Assembly: GCF_023072675.1 (NCBI RefSeq)
Contig: NZ_JALLGL010000001.1
Location: 1-64,000 of the forward strand
Direction: 5' to 3'
DNA length: 64,000 nt
Origin: Streptomyces sp. XM83C
GTDB taxonomy: Bacteria > Actinomycetota > Actinomycetes > Streptomycetales > Streptomycetaceae
Shown piece after piece: positions 25,954 to 37,603 of this stretch; position 1 is the first letter of the stretch, and each line of letters opens with the position of its first letter. The translations under genes and the position numbers were made by a program. The notes under the pieces were generated by a model that did not search any database, was not told where the DNA came from, and saw only the letters and a list, made by a program, of their open reading frames with translations.

Positions 25954-27486
25954 ATGACGAACCCACACCCCACCGCCCGTGCCGGACGCCGCGAATGGAC
26001 CGCCCTCTGCGTGCTGATGCTGCCGCTGCTGCTGGTCTCGATGGACGTGTCGGTGCTGTACTTCGCGATCCCCGCGATCAGCGCCGACCTGGAGCCGAGC
26101 GGCACCCAGCAGCTGTGGATCTTCGACATCTACGCGTTCGTGCTCGCCGGCCTGCTGATGACCATGGGCTCCCTCGGCGACCGCATCGGCCGCCGCCGGC
26201 TGCTGCTGATCGGCGCCGCCGCCTTCGGCACCGCCTCGCTGGTCGCGGCCTACGCGGACAGCGCCGGGACACTGATCGCGGCCCGGGCGGTCCTCGGCAT
26301 CGGCGGGGCCACCCTCATGCCGTCGACGATGGCGCTGATCCGCACGATGTTCACCGACCCCGGGCAGCGCGCGAAGGCGATCGGCCTGTGGTCCGGCGTG
26401 ATGACCGGCGGTATCGCGCTCGGCTCGGTGCTGAGCGGCGTACTCGTCGAGTTCTTCTGGTGGGGCTCGGTGTTCCTGGTCAACCTGCCCGCGATGGTGC
26501 TGCTGCTGGTCATCGGCCCGTTCCTGCTGCCGGAGTCGAAGGACCCGAACCCGGGCCGCTTCGACTGGCCGAGCGTGCCGCTGTCGATGGCCGCGGTGCT
26601 GCCGGTGATCTACGGCCTGAAGGAGATCCCGTCCGAGGGCCGGCACATCCAGGACGTCGTCTCGATCGCGGTCGGACTCTGCTTCGCCGCGCTCTTCGTC
26701 CGCCGGCAGCGCACCGCCGCGTCCCCGATGATCCCGCCGGCGTTGGTCCGCGCCCGCGGGTTCAGCCCGGCCGTGGTGCTCAACCTGATCGCCTCGTTCG
26801 CGATGATGGGCTCGGCGTTCTTCACCACCCAGTACCTCCAGTCGGTGCTCGGCAAGAGCGCTCTGGAGGCGGCGCTGTGGGCGCTGCTGCCGTCGGTGCC
26901 GATCGGCATGGCCGCCCCCGCGGCCGGCGCCCTGGTGCAGAAGGGCGTGAGCCGGGCCTCGGTCGTCGCCGCCGGGTTCGTCACCGCGGCGGCCGGGTAC
27001 GCGATGCTCGCCTTCACGGACACCGACAGCCTGTGGCTGCTGCTGGCCGCCTGCGCGGTCCTCGCCTGCGGCATCGTCGTCGTCATGTCGCAGATCACCG
27101 ACATGGCGCTCGGCGCGGCCCCGGTGGAGCGGGCCGGCTCGGCGTCCTCCCTGCTGGAGACCGGCGGGGAGTTCGGCGGGGCGCTCGGCATGGCGGTACT
27201 CGGCTCCATCGGCACCGCCGTGTACGGCCACCGGATGCCGGACAGCGCACCGGACGTGGCGAAGGAGACCCTGGGCGGCGCGCTCGCCGTCGCCGACCGG
27301 GTGCCCGGCCTCGCCGCGGCGGCCCGGGAGGCGTTCACCGGCGGTATGCACGGGGCGGCGGTCGCCGGGGCGGTACTGCTGCTGGCGTCGGCGGCACTGG
27401 CGGCCCGCTCACTGCGGGGCGTGCGGGTCCGCGAGGCGGAGGCACCGGAGCAGTCCACGACCGAGGAGGCACGGGCGGCCGTATGA
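25954..27486 (+). CDS. DHA2-type MFS multidrug transporter (14 TM)
   Basis: The 510-residue protein starts at ATG 25954, where the promoter leaves no room for a leader. It has the DHA2 family signatures: motif D1 'LLLVSMDVSVLYFAIPAISA', motif A 'GSLGDRIGRRRLLLIGAAAF', motif B 'LIAARAVLGIGGATLMPSTM', and motif C 'GLWSGVMTGGIALGSVLSGV'. These mark proton antiporters of the QacA/SmvA group that export cationic drugs or dyes. The neighbouring TetR gene and palindrome suggest drug-induced expression. A perfect 18-bp hairpin ends the gene. Confidence 0.92.
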   Translation: MTNPHPTARAGRREWTALCVLMLPLLLVSMDVSVLYFAIPAISADLEPSGTQQLWIFDIYAFVLAGLLMTMGSLGDRIGRRRLLLIGAAAFGTASLVAAYADSAGTLIAARAVLGIGGATLMPSTMALIRTMFTDPGQRAKAIGLWSGVMTGGIALGSVLSGVLVEFFWWGSVFLVNLPAMVLLLVIGPFLLPESKDPNPGRFDWPSVPLSMAAVLPVIYGLKEIPSEGRHIQDVVSIAVGLCFAALFVRRQRTAASPMIPPALVRARGFSPAVVLNLIASFAMMGSAFFTTQYLQSVLGKSALEAALWALLPSVPIGMAAPAAGALVQKGVSRASVVAAGFVTAAAGYAMLAFTDTDSLWLLLAACAVLACGIVVVMSQITDMALGAAPVERAGSASSLLETGGEFGGALGMAVLGSIGTAVYGHRMPDSAPDVAKETLGGALAVADRVPGLAAAAREAFTGGMHGAAVAGAVLLLASAALAARSLRGVRVREAEAPEQSTTEEARAAV

Positions 27487-27510
27487 GAGCGGCGGCCCCG
27501 CACATGAAGA

Positions 27511-27551
27511 ACGCCGGGCGGTCCGAGGGAACTCCTCGGACCGCCCGGCGT
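27511..27551. terminator. Bidirectional terminator between the MFS gene and serA
   Basis: ACGCCGGGCGGTCCGAGG (27511-27528) and its exact complement CCTCGGACCGCCCGGCGT (27534-27551) form an 18-bp stem with a 5-nt loop. It lies between convergent genes. Confidence 0.8.
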
Positions 27552-27585
27552 CCGTGTGCCGTGGGTGTCGGACCACCGCGGGGTG

Positions 27586-29175
27586 TCAGACCAGGTTCAC
27601 CGAGCGGGCGGACGTCGCGCCGATCTCGGCGGCCAGCTCGGCCAGCACGTTCGGGGCCACCGTGTCGTCGACGGTCAGCACCGCGAGGGCCTCACCGCCG
27701 ACGGCCGCGCGGGCCACCTGCATACCGGCGATGTTGATGCCGGCCTCGCCGAGGATGCGGCCGACGGTGCCGACGACACCGGGACGGTCCTCGTAGCGCA
27801 GCACCACCATGTGGTCGGCGAGCGCCAGGTCCACGTCGTACTCGCCGACAGCGACGATCTTCTGCACATGCTTCGGGCCGGCCAGCGTGCCGGAGACCGA
27901 CACCTCCTCGCCGGTGCCGAGGGTGCCGCGCACGGTGACCACGTTGCGGTGGTCGGCCGACTCGGAGCTGGTGGTCAGACGGACCTCGACACCGCGCTCC
28001 TGCGCGAACAGCGGGGCGTTGACATAGGAGACCGTCTCGTCGACGACGTCCTCGAAGACACCCTTGAGCGCGGACAGCTCCAGCACCTTCACATCGTGCT
28101 GGGTGATCTCGCCGTACACCTCGACGTCGAGGCGGACCGCGACCTCGCCCGCGAGCGCGGTGAAGATACGGCCGAGGCGCTCGGCGAGCGGCAGACCCGG
28201 CTTGACGTCCTCGGCGATGACGCCGCCCTGGACGTTGACCGCGTCCGGCACCAGCTCACCGGCGAGCGCGAGACGCACCGAGCGGGCGACGGCGATACCG
28301 GCCTTCTCCTGCGCCTCGTCGGTGGAGGCACCGAGGTGCGGGGTGCACACGACCTGGTCGAACTCGAACAGCGGGGAGTCCGTGCAGGGCTCCTTGGCGT
28401 ACACGTCGAGGCCGGCGCCGGCGACGCGGCCCTCCTTCAGCGCCGAGTACAGCGCCTCCTCGTCGACGATGCCGCCGCGCGCGGCGTTGATGATGCGCAC
28501 GTTCGGCTTGACCTTGCGCAGGGCCTCGTCGCCGATGAGCCCGATCGTCTCGGGGGTCTTGGGCAGGTGGACGGTGATGAAGTCGGAGACCTCCAGCAGC
28601 TCGTCCAGGCTCAGCACCTTCACGCCCATCTGCGCGGCCCGCGCCGGCTGGACGTAGGGGTCGTACGCGACGACCTTCATGCCGAAGGCGGACATGCGCT
28701 GGGCGACGAGCGCGCCGATACGGCCGAGGCCGACGACACCGAGGGTCTTCTCGGCCAGCTCCACGCCCGTGTACTTGCTGCGCTTCCACTCGCCGTTCTT
28801 CAGCGCGGCGTTGGCCTGCGGGATGTTGCGGGCGGTGGCGACGATCAGGCCGCAGGCCAGCTCGGCGGCGGTGACGATGTTGGAGGTGGGGGCGTTGACG
28901 ACCATCACGCCGGCCTTGGTGGCGGCGGAGACGTCGACGTTGTCGAGGCCGACGCCGGCTCGCGCGACGACCTTCAGCTTGTTCGCGGCGGCGATCGCCT
29001 CGGCGTCGACCTTGGTGGCCGAGCGGATGAGGATGGCGTCGACGTCGGCGATGGCCGGCAGCAGTTCGGCGCGGTCAGCGCCGTTGCAGTGGCGGATCTC
29101 GAAGTCGGGGCCGAGCGCGTCGACGGTGGCGGGCGACAGCTCTTCAGCGATGAGTACGACGGGTTTCGAGCTCAC
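27586..29175 (-). CDS. serA: D-3-phosphoglycerate dehydrogenase
   Basis: It oxidises 3-phosphoglycerate to 3-phosphohydroxypyruvate, opening serine synthesis. The GTG at 29175 with TGAGGA seven bases upstream gives 529 residues, the usual long (type 1, mycobacterial) form; an ATG four codons earlier is less likely. The 2-hydroxyacid dehydrogenase core has 'VGLDNVDVSAATKAGVMVVN', 'LGVVGLGRIGALVAQRM', 'NAARGGIVDEEAL' and 'TPHLGASTDEAQEKAG'. An allosteric substrate-binding domain and a C-terminal ACT domain ('MVVLRYEDRPGVVGTVGRIL') follow, which mediate serine inhibition. It sits downstream of ilvBNC but beyond a terminator and is probably transcribed separately. Confidence 0.96.
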   Translation of the reverse strand: MSSKPVVLIAEELSPATVDALGPDFEIRHCNGADRAELLPAIADVDAILIRSATKVDAEAIAAANKLKVVARAGVGLDNVDVSAATKAGVMVVNAPTSNIVTAAELACGLIVATARNIPQANAALKNGEWKRSKYTGVELAEKTLGVVGLGRIGALVAQRMSAFGMKVVAYDPYVQPARAAQMGVKVLSLDELLEVSDFITVHLPKTPETIGLIGDEALRKVKPNVRIINAARGGIVDEEALYSALKEGRVAGAGLDVYAKEPCTDSPLFEFDQVVCTPHLGASTDEAQEKAGIAVARSVRLALAGELVPDAVNVQGGVIAEDVKPGLPLAERLGRIFTALAGEVAVRLDVEVYGEITQHDVKVLELSALKGVFEDVVDETVSYVNAPLFAQERGVEVRLTTSSESADHRNVVTVRGTLGTGEEVSVSGTLAGPKHVQKIVAVGEYDVDLALADHMVVLRYEDRPGVVGTVGRILGEAGINIAGMQVARAAVGGEALAVLTVDDTVAPNVLAELAAEIGATSARSVNLV

Positions 29176-29393
29176 GTGAGTCCTCACATGTGCGATGCGG
29201 ACGGCCGTCCCGACGGCCGCAGGCGGTGGAGGGAGGGGCTACCGCGGAAGACGCACGACGCTGTGGGCCTGACGCGTGTTGGGCAGCAGTCTAGTGGCGT
29301 GGCGGAGGTCGTATGACGCCTCCACGGAAGGATCACCCGTCCGTGGTTGGACGGGTTGGACAACGCCGTGTCACCGACGTTACCCGAGGTTCG

Positions 29394-29430
29394 CCGAAGG
29401 GGCCGAAGCAGTCCTGCTCCGGCCCCTCGG
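29394..29430 (-). terminator. Terminator of the ilvBNC operon
   Basis: CCGAAGGGGCCGAAGCAG and CTGCTCCGGCCCCTCGG pair over about 16 bp with one or two mismatches. It begins 10 nt past the ilvC stop. No T-run follows. Confidence 0.65.
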
Positions 29431-29439
29431 CACGGTGGC

Positions 29440-32956
<3,517 letters not shown>

Positions 32957-33031
32957 CGGCATTCTCTTCTCGATGCTGAGGGTTTTTGCGAAGTTCGGGC
33001 GTTGTGCGGCTGTTGCTGGTGCAACAAAAAA

Positions 33032-33059
33032 CCCCTCGTGCCGTAAGGCAAGCGAGGGG
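33032..33059 (-). terminator. ilvB attenuator terminator
   Basis: On the minus strand CCCCTCG ... CGAGGGG, reinforced by an inner TGCC-GTAA-GGCA stem, is followed by TTTTTTG. It stands 76 nt before ilvB and 40 nt after the leader peptide stop. A second hairpin GCTGAGC/GCTCAGC (33077-33097) directly behind the leader stop may act as the pause structure. This is the classic arrangement for translation-coupled attenuation. Confidence 0.85.
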
Positions 33060-33098
33060 AGCGCGCCGGTGGGGGTGCTGAGCGGTCAGGGCTCAGCG

Positions 33099-33140
33099 TC
33101 AGCCGACGCGCTTTCCAAGTACGAGAATTCGGGTGCGCAT
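33099..33140 (-). CDS. ilvB leader peptide
   Basis: A 13-residue ORF, MRTRILVLGKRVG, starts at ATG 33140. It holds a run Ile-Leu-Val-Leu written with codons that are rare in this genome (ATT, GTA, CTT). Such leader peptides precede ilvB in corynebacteria and streptomycetes. Ribosome stalling on scarce branched-chain aminoacyl-tRNA would prevent the 33032-33059 terminator from forming. Confidence 0.85.
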   Translation of the reverse strand: MRTRILVLGKRVG

Positions 33141-33173
33141 GGCACTGACCCTCCCCCCGGCACGCACCCGGTG

Positions 33174-36100
33174 TCAAGTGGGTGGGACGGGAGTCTCATT
33201 ATGTGAACGCAGTGGCGCGCCGCCCGCGACGACGACGGAGACACCGCTGGTGTACACCCCCGAGCCGCCGCCCGTCAGGGCCGGTTCGGCCGGACCGTGC
33301 GGCACGGGCAGGTGTCCGGTGCCGAGCGCCCTGCGCAGCCGGTACTCGTCCAGCGGGCCGGCGAACGCCGTGCCCTGCCCGTGGGTGCAGCCCATGGCGC
33401 GCAGGGCGACGGCCTGCTCGGGAAGGTCCACGCCCTCGGCGACGGTCTGCAGACCGAGATCGCCGGCGATCCTCAGCAGCCCGCCGGTGATCTTGTGCAG
33501 TCGGGCGGACTCGACGACGCCCTCGACGAGGGAGCGGTCGAGCTTGAGCCCGTCCAGGGGGAGCCGGCGCAGCGCGGTGACGGCCGCCCAGCCGGTGCCG
33601 AAGCCGTCCAGCACGAACCGTACGCCGAGCCTTCTGAGGGCCGTCAGGCGCCGCTCCAGCTCGTCGAGCGGCACACGGGGGTCGAGGTCGGCCAGTTCGA
33701 TCACGAGGGAGCCGGAGGGCAGCCCGTGCCGGGTCAGCAGCGCCTCGACGGAACCGAGGGGCACGGACCGGTCCAGCAGCCGCCGGGCGGGCATCCGGAC
33801 CGCGACCGGCACGGTGACGCCGGACGCGTGGCGTTCGGCGGCCTGCTCGACGGCTTCCTGGAGCATCCAGCGGCCCAGCTCGGCGGTCCTGTCGCTGTCC
33901 TCGGCGACCCGCAGGAACTCGGCGGGCGTGAACAGCACGCCCTGCGAGGAGCGCCAGCGGGCCTGGGCGGCGACCGCCGAGATGCGGCCGTCGGAGAGCC
34001 GTACGACGGGCTGGTGGAGCAGGGTGAACTCGCCGTCGTGCAGCGCGGCCCGCAGCCGGGTCGCCAGCTCGGCCTTGCGGACGACGTCCTGCTGCATCTG
34101 CGGCCGGTACAGCTCGACGCGTCCCTTGCCGCCGGCCTTCGCCCGGTACATGGCGAGGTCGGCGTTGCGCAGCAGTTCGCCCGCGCCGAGGCCGGGTTCG
34201 GCGAAGGCGACGCCGATGGAGGCGTTGACGCGGACATCGTTTCCGTCGATGGCGTACGGCTGCGAGAGCGTGACCCTGAGGCGGTCGGCGAGCTCCAGGA
34301 TGTGCCGCTCCCGGGCGCCTCGGTCACGGGTGTTGTCGCCGGCGATGAGGGCGGCGAACTCGTCGCCGCCGAGCCGGGCGGCGGTGTCCCCGTGGCGTAC
34401 CGCGTCCTGGAGTCTGCGGGCGGCCTGGACGAGGAGTTCGTCGCCGGCCTGGTGGCCGATGGTGTCGTTGACGGCTTTGAAGCCGTCGAGGTCGATGAAG
34501 AGCACGGCGGTGTTGCGCAGGGCGAGGCCCCGGTCGGAGCTGCGCCGCCCGGACAGCGCCTGCTGGACGCGCGTGGTGAACAGGGCGCGGTTGGGCAGGT
34601 CGGTGAGCGGGTCGTGCTCGGCGTTGTGCTGGAGCTGGGCCTGAAGCCGGACGCGTTCGGTGACGTCGCGGCTGTTGAAGATCAGCCCGCCGTGGTGGCG
34701 GTTGACGGTGGACTCGACGTTGAGCCAGCCGCCGTCGCCGGAGCGGAAGCGGCACTCGATGCGGGTGGTGGGTTCCTCCAGGGGGCTGGCGGCGAGGAAG
34801 CGGCGGATCTCGTGGACGACGCAGCCGAGGTCCTCGGGGTGGATGAGGTTGGCCAGTTCGGTGCCGACGAGGTCCTCGGCGGGACGGCCGTAGACCCCGG
34901 CGGCGGCCGGGGAGACGTACCGCAGGACACCGCTGGGCGCGGCGATCATGATGACGTCGCTGGAGCCCTGCACCAGGGAGCGGAAGTGGTTCTCCTTCTG
35001 CGCGAGTTCCTGGGTGAGGGAGATGTTGTCGAGCAGCATGATGCCCTGGCGGACGACGAGCGCGAGGACGACGGTGCCGCCGATGAGCAGCACGACGCGG
35101 GAGACGCTGTGCCCGTTGAGGACGTTGTAGAGGATCCCCAGGGTGCACACGGCTGCCGCGAGGTACGGCGTGAGCGCGGCGAGGGAGCCGGTGATGGGCC
35201 GGGTGCCCGGGTAGCGGCCGTGGTCCGCGCCCGGCTGGGGCGGTGTCGGCCGGCCCGGCGGTCGGCGGCCGGGCCGGTGCTCGTGGACGACTCGGGTGTG
35301 GCCGTCGGTGTCGCGCGGGTGCCGGGCGGCCCAGGGGGCGTAGGCGAGCAGCAGCGAGCCGGCGAACCAGCCGGCGTCGAGGAGCTGGCCGGAGCGGTAG
35401 TTGTTGTGCAGCAGCGGTGAGGTGAACATCGCGTCGCACATCACCGTCAGGGCGAGCGCGCCGATCGCCGTGTTGACGGCGGTGCGGTTCACCGCGGAGC
35501 GGCGGAAGTGCAGCACGAGGACCATGCTGACGAGGGCGATGTCCAGCAGCGGGTACGCCAGGGACAGCGCGACGTGCGCGACGCTCGGGCCGTCGGACTG
35601 GGCGGCCTGGGCGAGGGCGAGGCTCCACGACAGTGTGAGCAGGGAGCCCGCGATCAGCCAGGCGTCCAGGGCGAGGCAGACCCAGCCGGCCTTGGTCATG
35701 GGGCGTTTCGCGAGGACGAGCAGTCCCACGATGGCGGGCGGCGCGAAGCACAGGAAGAACAGGTCGGCCGAGGAGGGGCTGGGCACGGGCCGGTCGAGGA
35801 CGACCTCGTACCAGCCCCAGATGCCGTTGCCGAGGGCGGCCATCGCCGAGGAGAGGGCGAACAGCAGCCAGGCGGTGCGGAAGCGGACGCGGCGGCAGCG
35901 CGCGTAGAGCAGGCAGGAGACGGCTGCCGTGGCCGCTGCCGCGGCCAGCCCGAAGTCACCCATGACGAGGGCGAGTTCGCCCGATCCCCAGCCGAGTGCG
36001 GCACCGACGGCGTATCCGCCGCACACCACGGCCAGCACCATCTGCTGGACCATGGCCGTGCGGTTGCCGGAGGCCGGCGGGCGGGGCCGGGGCAGCTGCG

Positions 36101-36503
36101 CGGTCGGCTGCGGACGCAGGGGCGACCCGACGGCGGTCGCGGAGTGCGGCGGCGAGTTCACCGGGTCCTCCCGGTCCGTGCCGTCGCCCCCCGGTCCCGC
36201 CGGGTGCGGTGCACTGGGTGCGCATGCCTGCGCCGGGCGGTCGGCCTGCGGTGCGGGGCCGGCCGGCCGCCCGGCCGGTGCGGACGGCCCCGGTACTCCC
36301 TGTGATCGGCGTGGTGGCCGCGTCTGCGCGCGGCCGTGCGCCAGGGCCGCCGCCGGCTGCCCTGCCGCGTCGGATCGTTCGTCCATAGGCCGTGCATCGC
36401 CCGTCGCCCCCCTCACAAGTCTGGAATGTCCGTCCCCGGCGCCGAACGGTGCGCGGCGCATCCCCTGTCGGGACGATACACCAGTATCGTCACTCAGGGA
36501 CAT
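33174..36503 (-). CDS. Membrane-bound PAS-GGDEF protein with degenerate EAL domain
   Basis: The protein is up to 1109 residues from ATG 36503 (AGAGAAG upstream); ATG 36386 is an alternative, since the first 100 residues are Pro/Ala-rich and disordered. About ten membrane spans (roughly 150-440) precede a PAS domain (about 500-620, 'ENHFRSLVQGSSDVIMIAAP') and a GGDEF domain with intact GGDEF at 712-716, predicted to make c-di-GMP. The C-terminal EAL-like domain lacks key residues: the EAL triad reads AAQ (845-847), the catalytic 'DDFGTG' reads 'DGFGTG', and 'VAEGVE' reads 'VAEGVD'. Phosphodiesterase activity is therefore doubtful. The composition matches the S. coelicolor SCO5511-type protein. 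Confidence 0.88.
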   Translation of the reverse strand: MSLSDDTGVSSRQGMRRAPFGAGDGHSRLVRGATGDARPMDERSDAAGQPAAALAHGRAQTRPPRRSQGVPGPSAPAGRPAGPAPQADRPAQACAPSAPHPAGPGGDGTDREDPVNSPPHSATAVGSPLRPQPTAQLPRPRPPASGNRTAMVQQMVLAVVCGGYAVGAALGWGSGELALVMGDFGLAAAAATAAVSCLLYARCRRVRFRTAWLLFALSSAMAALGNGIWGWYEVVLDRPVPSPSSADLFFLCFAPPAIVGLLVLAKRPMTKAGWVCLALDAWLIAGSLLTLSWSLALAQAAQSDGPSVAHVALSLAYPLLDIALVSMVLVLHFRRSAVNRTAVNTAIGALALTVMCDAMFTSPLLHNNYRSGQLLDAGWFAGSLLLAYAPWAARHPRDTDGHTRVVHEHRPGRRPPGRPTPPQPGADHGRYPGTRPITGSLAALTPYLAAAVCTLGILYNVLNGHSVSRVVLLIGGTVVLALVVRQGIMLLDNISLTQELAQKENHFRSLVQGSSDVIMIAAPSGVLRYVSPAAAGVYGRPAEDLVGTELANLIHPEDLGCVVHEIRRFLAASPLEEPTTRIECRFRSGDGGWLNVESTVNRHHGGLIFNSRDVTERVRLQAQLQHNAEHDPLTDLPNRALFTTRVQQALSGRRSSDRGLALRNTAVLFIDLDGFKAVNDTIGHQAGDELLVQAARRLQDAVRHGDTAARLGGDEFAALIAGDNTRDRGARERHILELADRLRVTLSQPYAIDGNDVRVNASIGVAFAEPGLGAGELLRNADLAMYRAKAGGKGRVELYRPQMQQDVVRKAELATRLRAALHDGEFTLLHQPVVRLSDGRISAVAAQARWRSSQGVLFTPAEFLRVAEDSDRTAELGRWMLQEAVEQAAERHASGVTVPVAVRMPARRLLDRSVPLGSVEALLTRHGLPSGSLVIELADLDPRVPLDELERRLTALRRLGVRFVLDGFGTGWAAVTALRRLPLDGLKLDRSLVEGVVESARLHKITGGLLRIAGDLGLQTVAEGVDLPEQAVALRAMGCTHGQGTAFAGPLDEYRLRRALGTGHLPVPHGPAEPALTGGGSGVYTSGVSVVVAGGAPLRSHNETPVPPT
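36490..36502 (-). promoter_or_regulatory. Candidate BldD box upstream of the GGDEF gene
   Basis: TCACTCAGGGACA matches the published BldD consensus TNACNC(A/T)GNGTNA at all fixed positions but one. BldD is the c-di-GMP-binding repressor of development genes in streptomycetes and controls several GGDEF genes. The box touches the proposed ATG at 36503, so if it is a real promoter site, the start may lie further downstream. GATAC-TGGT-GTATC (36473-36486) is next to it. Confidence 0.35.
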
Positions 36504-36585
36504 AGCTTCTCTACGCTCCGTGACCACCAGGCGTTATGCGGGCACGCACCGCGTTCGCGGGACTGCGGAGGGTACGCGAAGCGGA

Positions 36586-37527
36586 TTACGCGCCCGTCGT
36601 GAGGATCACGTTGCGCAACGGCTCCCGGTTCACGAAACGCGTCAACTGGTCGGCCAACAGCCGCTTGGCGCGCGGCAGGAACGCGGACGTGGGCCCGCCG
36701 ACATGAGGCGAGATCAGCACACCGGGGGCGCGCCACAGCGGGTGGTCGGCGGGCAGCGGCTCGGGGTCGGTGACGTCGAGTGCGGCGGTGATCCTGCCGC
36801 TGTCCAGCTCCGCGAGCAGCGCCTTGGTGTCGACGACGGGGCCGCGGGCGACGTTGACGAGCAGCGCGCCGTCCTTCATGCGGGCGAGGAACGCGCCGTC
36901 GACGAGGCCGCGGGTGGTGTCGGTGAGGGGCGTGGAGAGGACGACGACGTCCGCCTCGGGCAGCAGGGCGGGCAGTTCGGTGAGCGGATGCACGGGACCG
37001 CGCGCCGTTGTACGCGCAGAGCGCGCGACGCGCACGACCCGCGCGAGCTCGAAGGGCGCGAGCCGGTCTTCGATGGCGGCGCCGATGGAGCCGTACCCGA
37101 CGATGAGGACCGTCCGGTCGGCGAGCGCGGGCCGGAAGCCGCCGAGCCAGGCGCCGCGGTCCTGGGCGCGGACGAAGTCGGGGATGCCGCGCAGCGAGGC
37201 GAGGATCAGGGCCAGTGTCAGCTCGGCGGTGCTCGCCTCGTGCACACCGCGTGCGTTGCACAGCCGTACGCCGGGCTTCAGATGCCTCAGGCCGGGCTCG
37301 ACGTGGTCGGTGCCGGCCGACAGGGTCTGCACGACCTCGACGGCGGTCATTTGCGGCAGCGGGCGCTGCCCGACGTCGGCGGGCTTCATGTACGGCACGA
37401 CGTAGTACGCGCAGTCCGCGGGGTCGGCGGGGAAGTCGTCCTCGCCGTTCCAGAAGCGGTAGTTCGGCCCCTCGGGGAGCCCCTCGATCTCCTCGGCGGG
37501 GATGGGCAGCCACACGTCAGCAGTCAT
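36586..37527 (-). CDS. NAD-dependent 2-hydroxyacid dehydrogenase
   Basis: The 313-residue protein has the D-2-hydroxyacid dehydrogenase fold: 'VQTLSAGTDHVEPGL', NAD motif 'TVLIVGYGSIGAAIEDRL', 'ADVVVLSTPLTDTTRGLVDG', 'LVNVARGPVVDTKAL' with the catalytic Arg, Glu in 'ALDVTDPEPLPADHPLW', and His in 'LISPHVGGPTSAFLPRA'. It resembles glyoxylate/hydroxypyruvate or phosphonate-type reductases; substrate unknown. No SD precedes ATG 37527, but TAGCCT lies 6 nt before it, so the mRNA may be leaderless. Confidence 0.88.
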   Translation of the reverse strand: MTADVWLPIPAEEIEGLPEGPNYRFWNGEDDFPADPADCAYYVVPYMKPADVGQRPLPQMTAVEVVQTLSAGTDHVEPGLRHLKPGVRLCNARGVHEASTAELTLALILASLRGIPDFVRAQDRGAWLGGFRPALADRTVLIVGYGSIGAAIEDRLAPFELARVVRVARSARTTARGPVHPLTELPALLPEADVVVLSTPLTDTTRGLVDGAFLARMKDGALLVNVARGPVVDTKALLAELDSGRITAALDVTDPEPLPADHPLWRAPGVLISPHVGGPTSAFLPRAKRLLADQLTRFVNREPLRNVILTTGA

Positions 37528-37603
37528 GTCAGGAGGCTATGTCAGGGGCGTCGAGGAGCAGAGGTTAGGTTGGGGGCGCCAGGAGAGGGAGGATCACGAG
37601 CAG

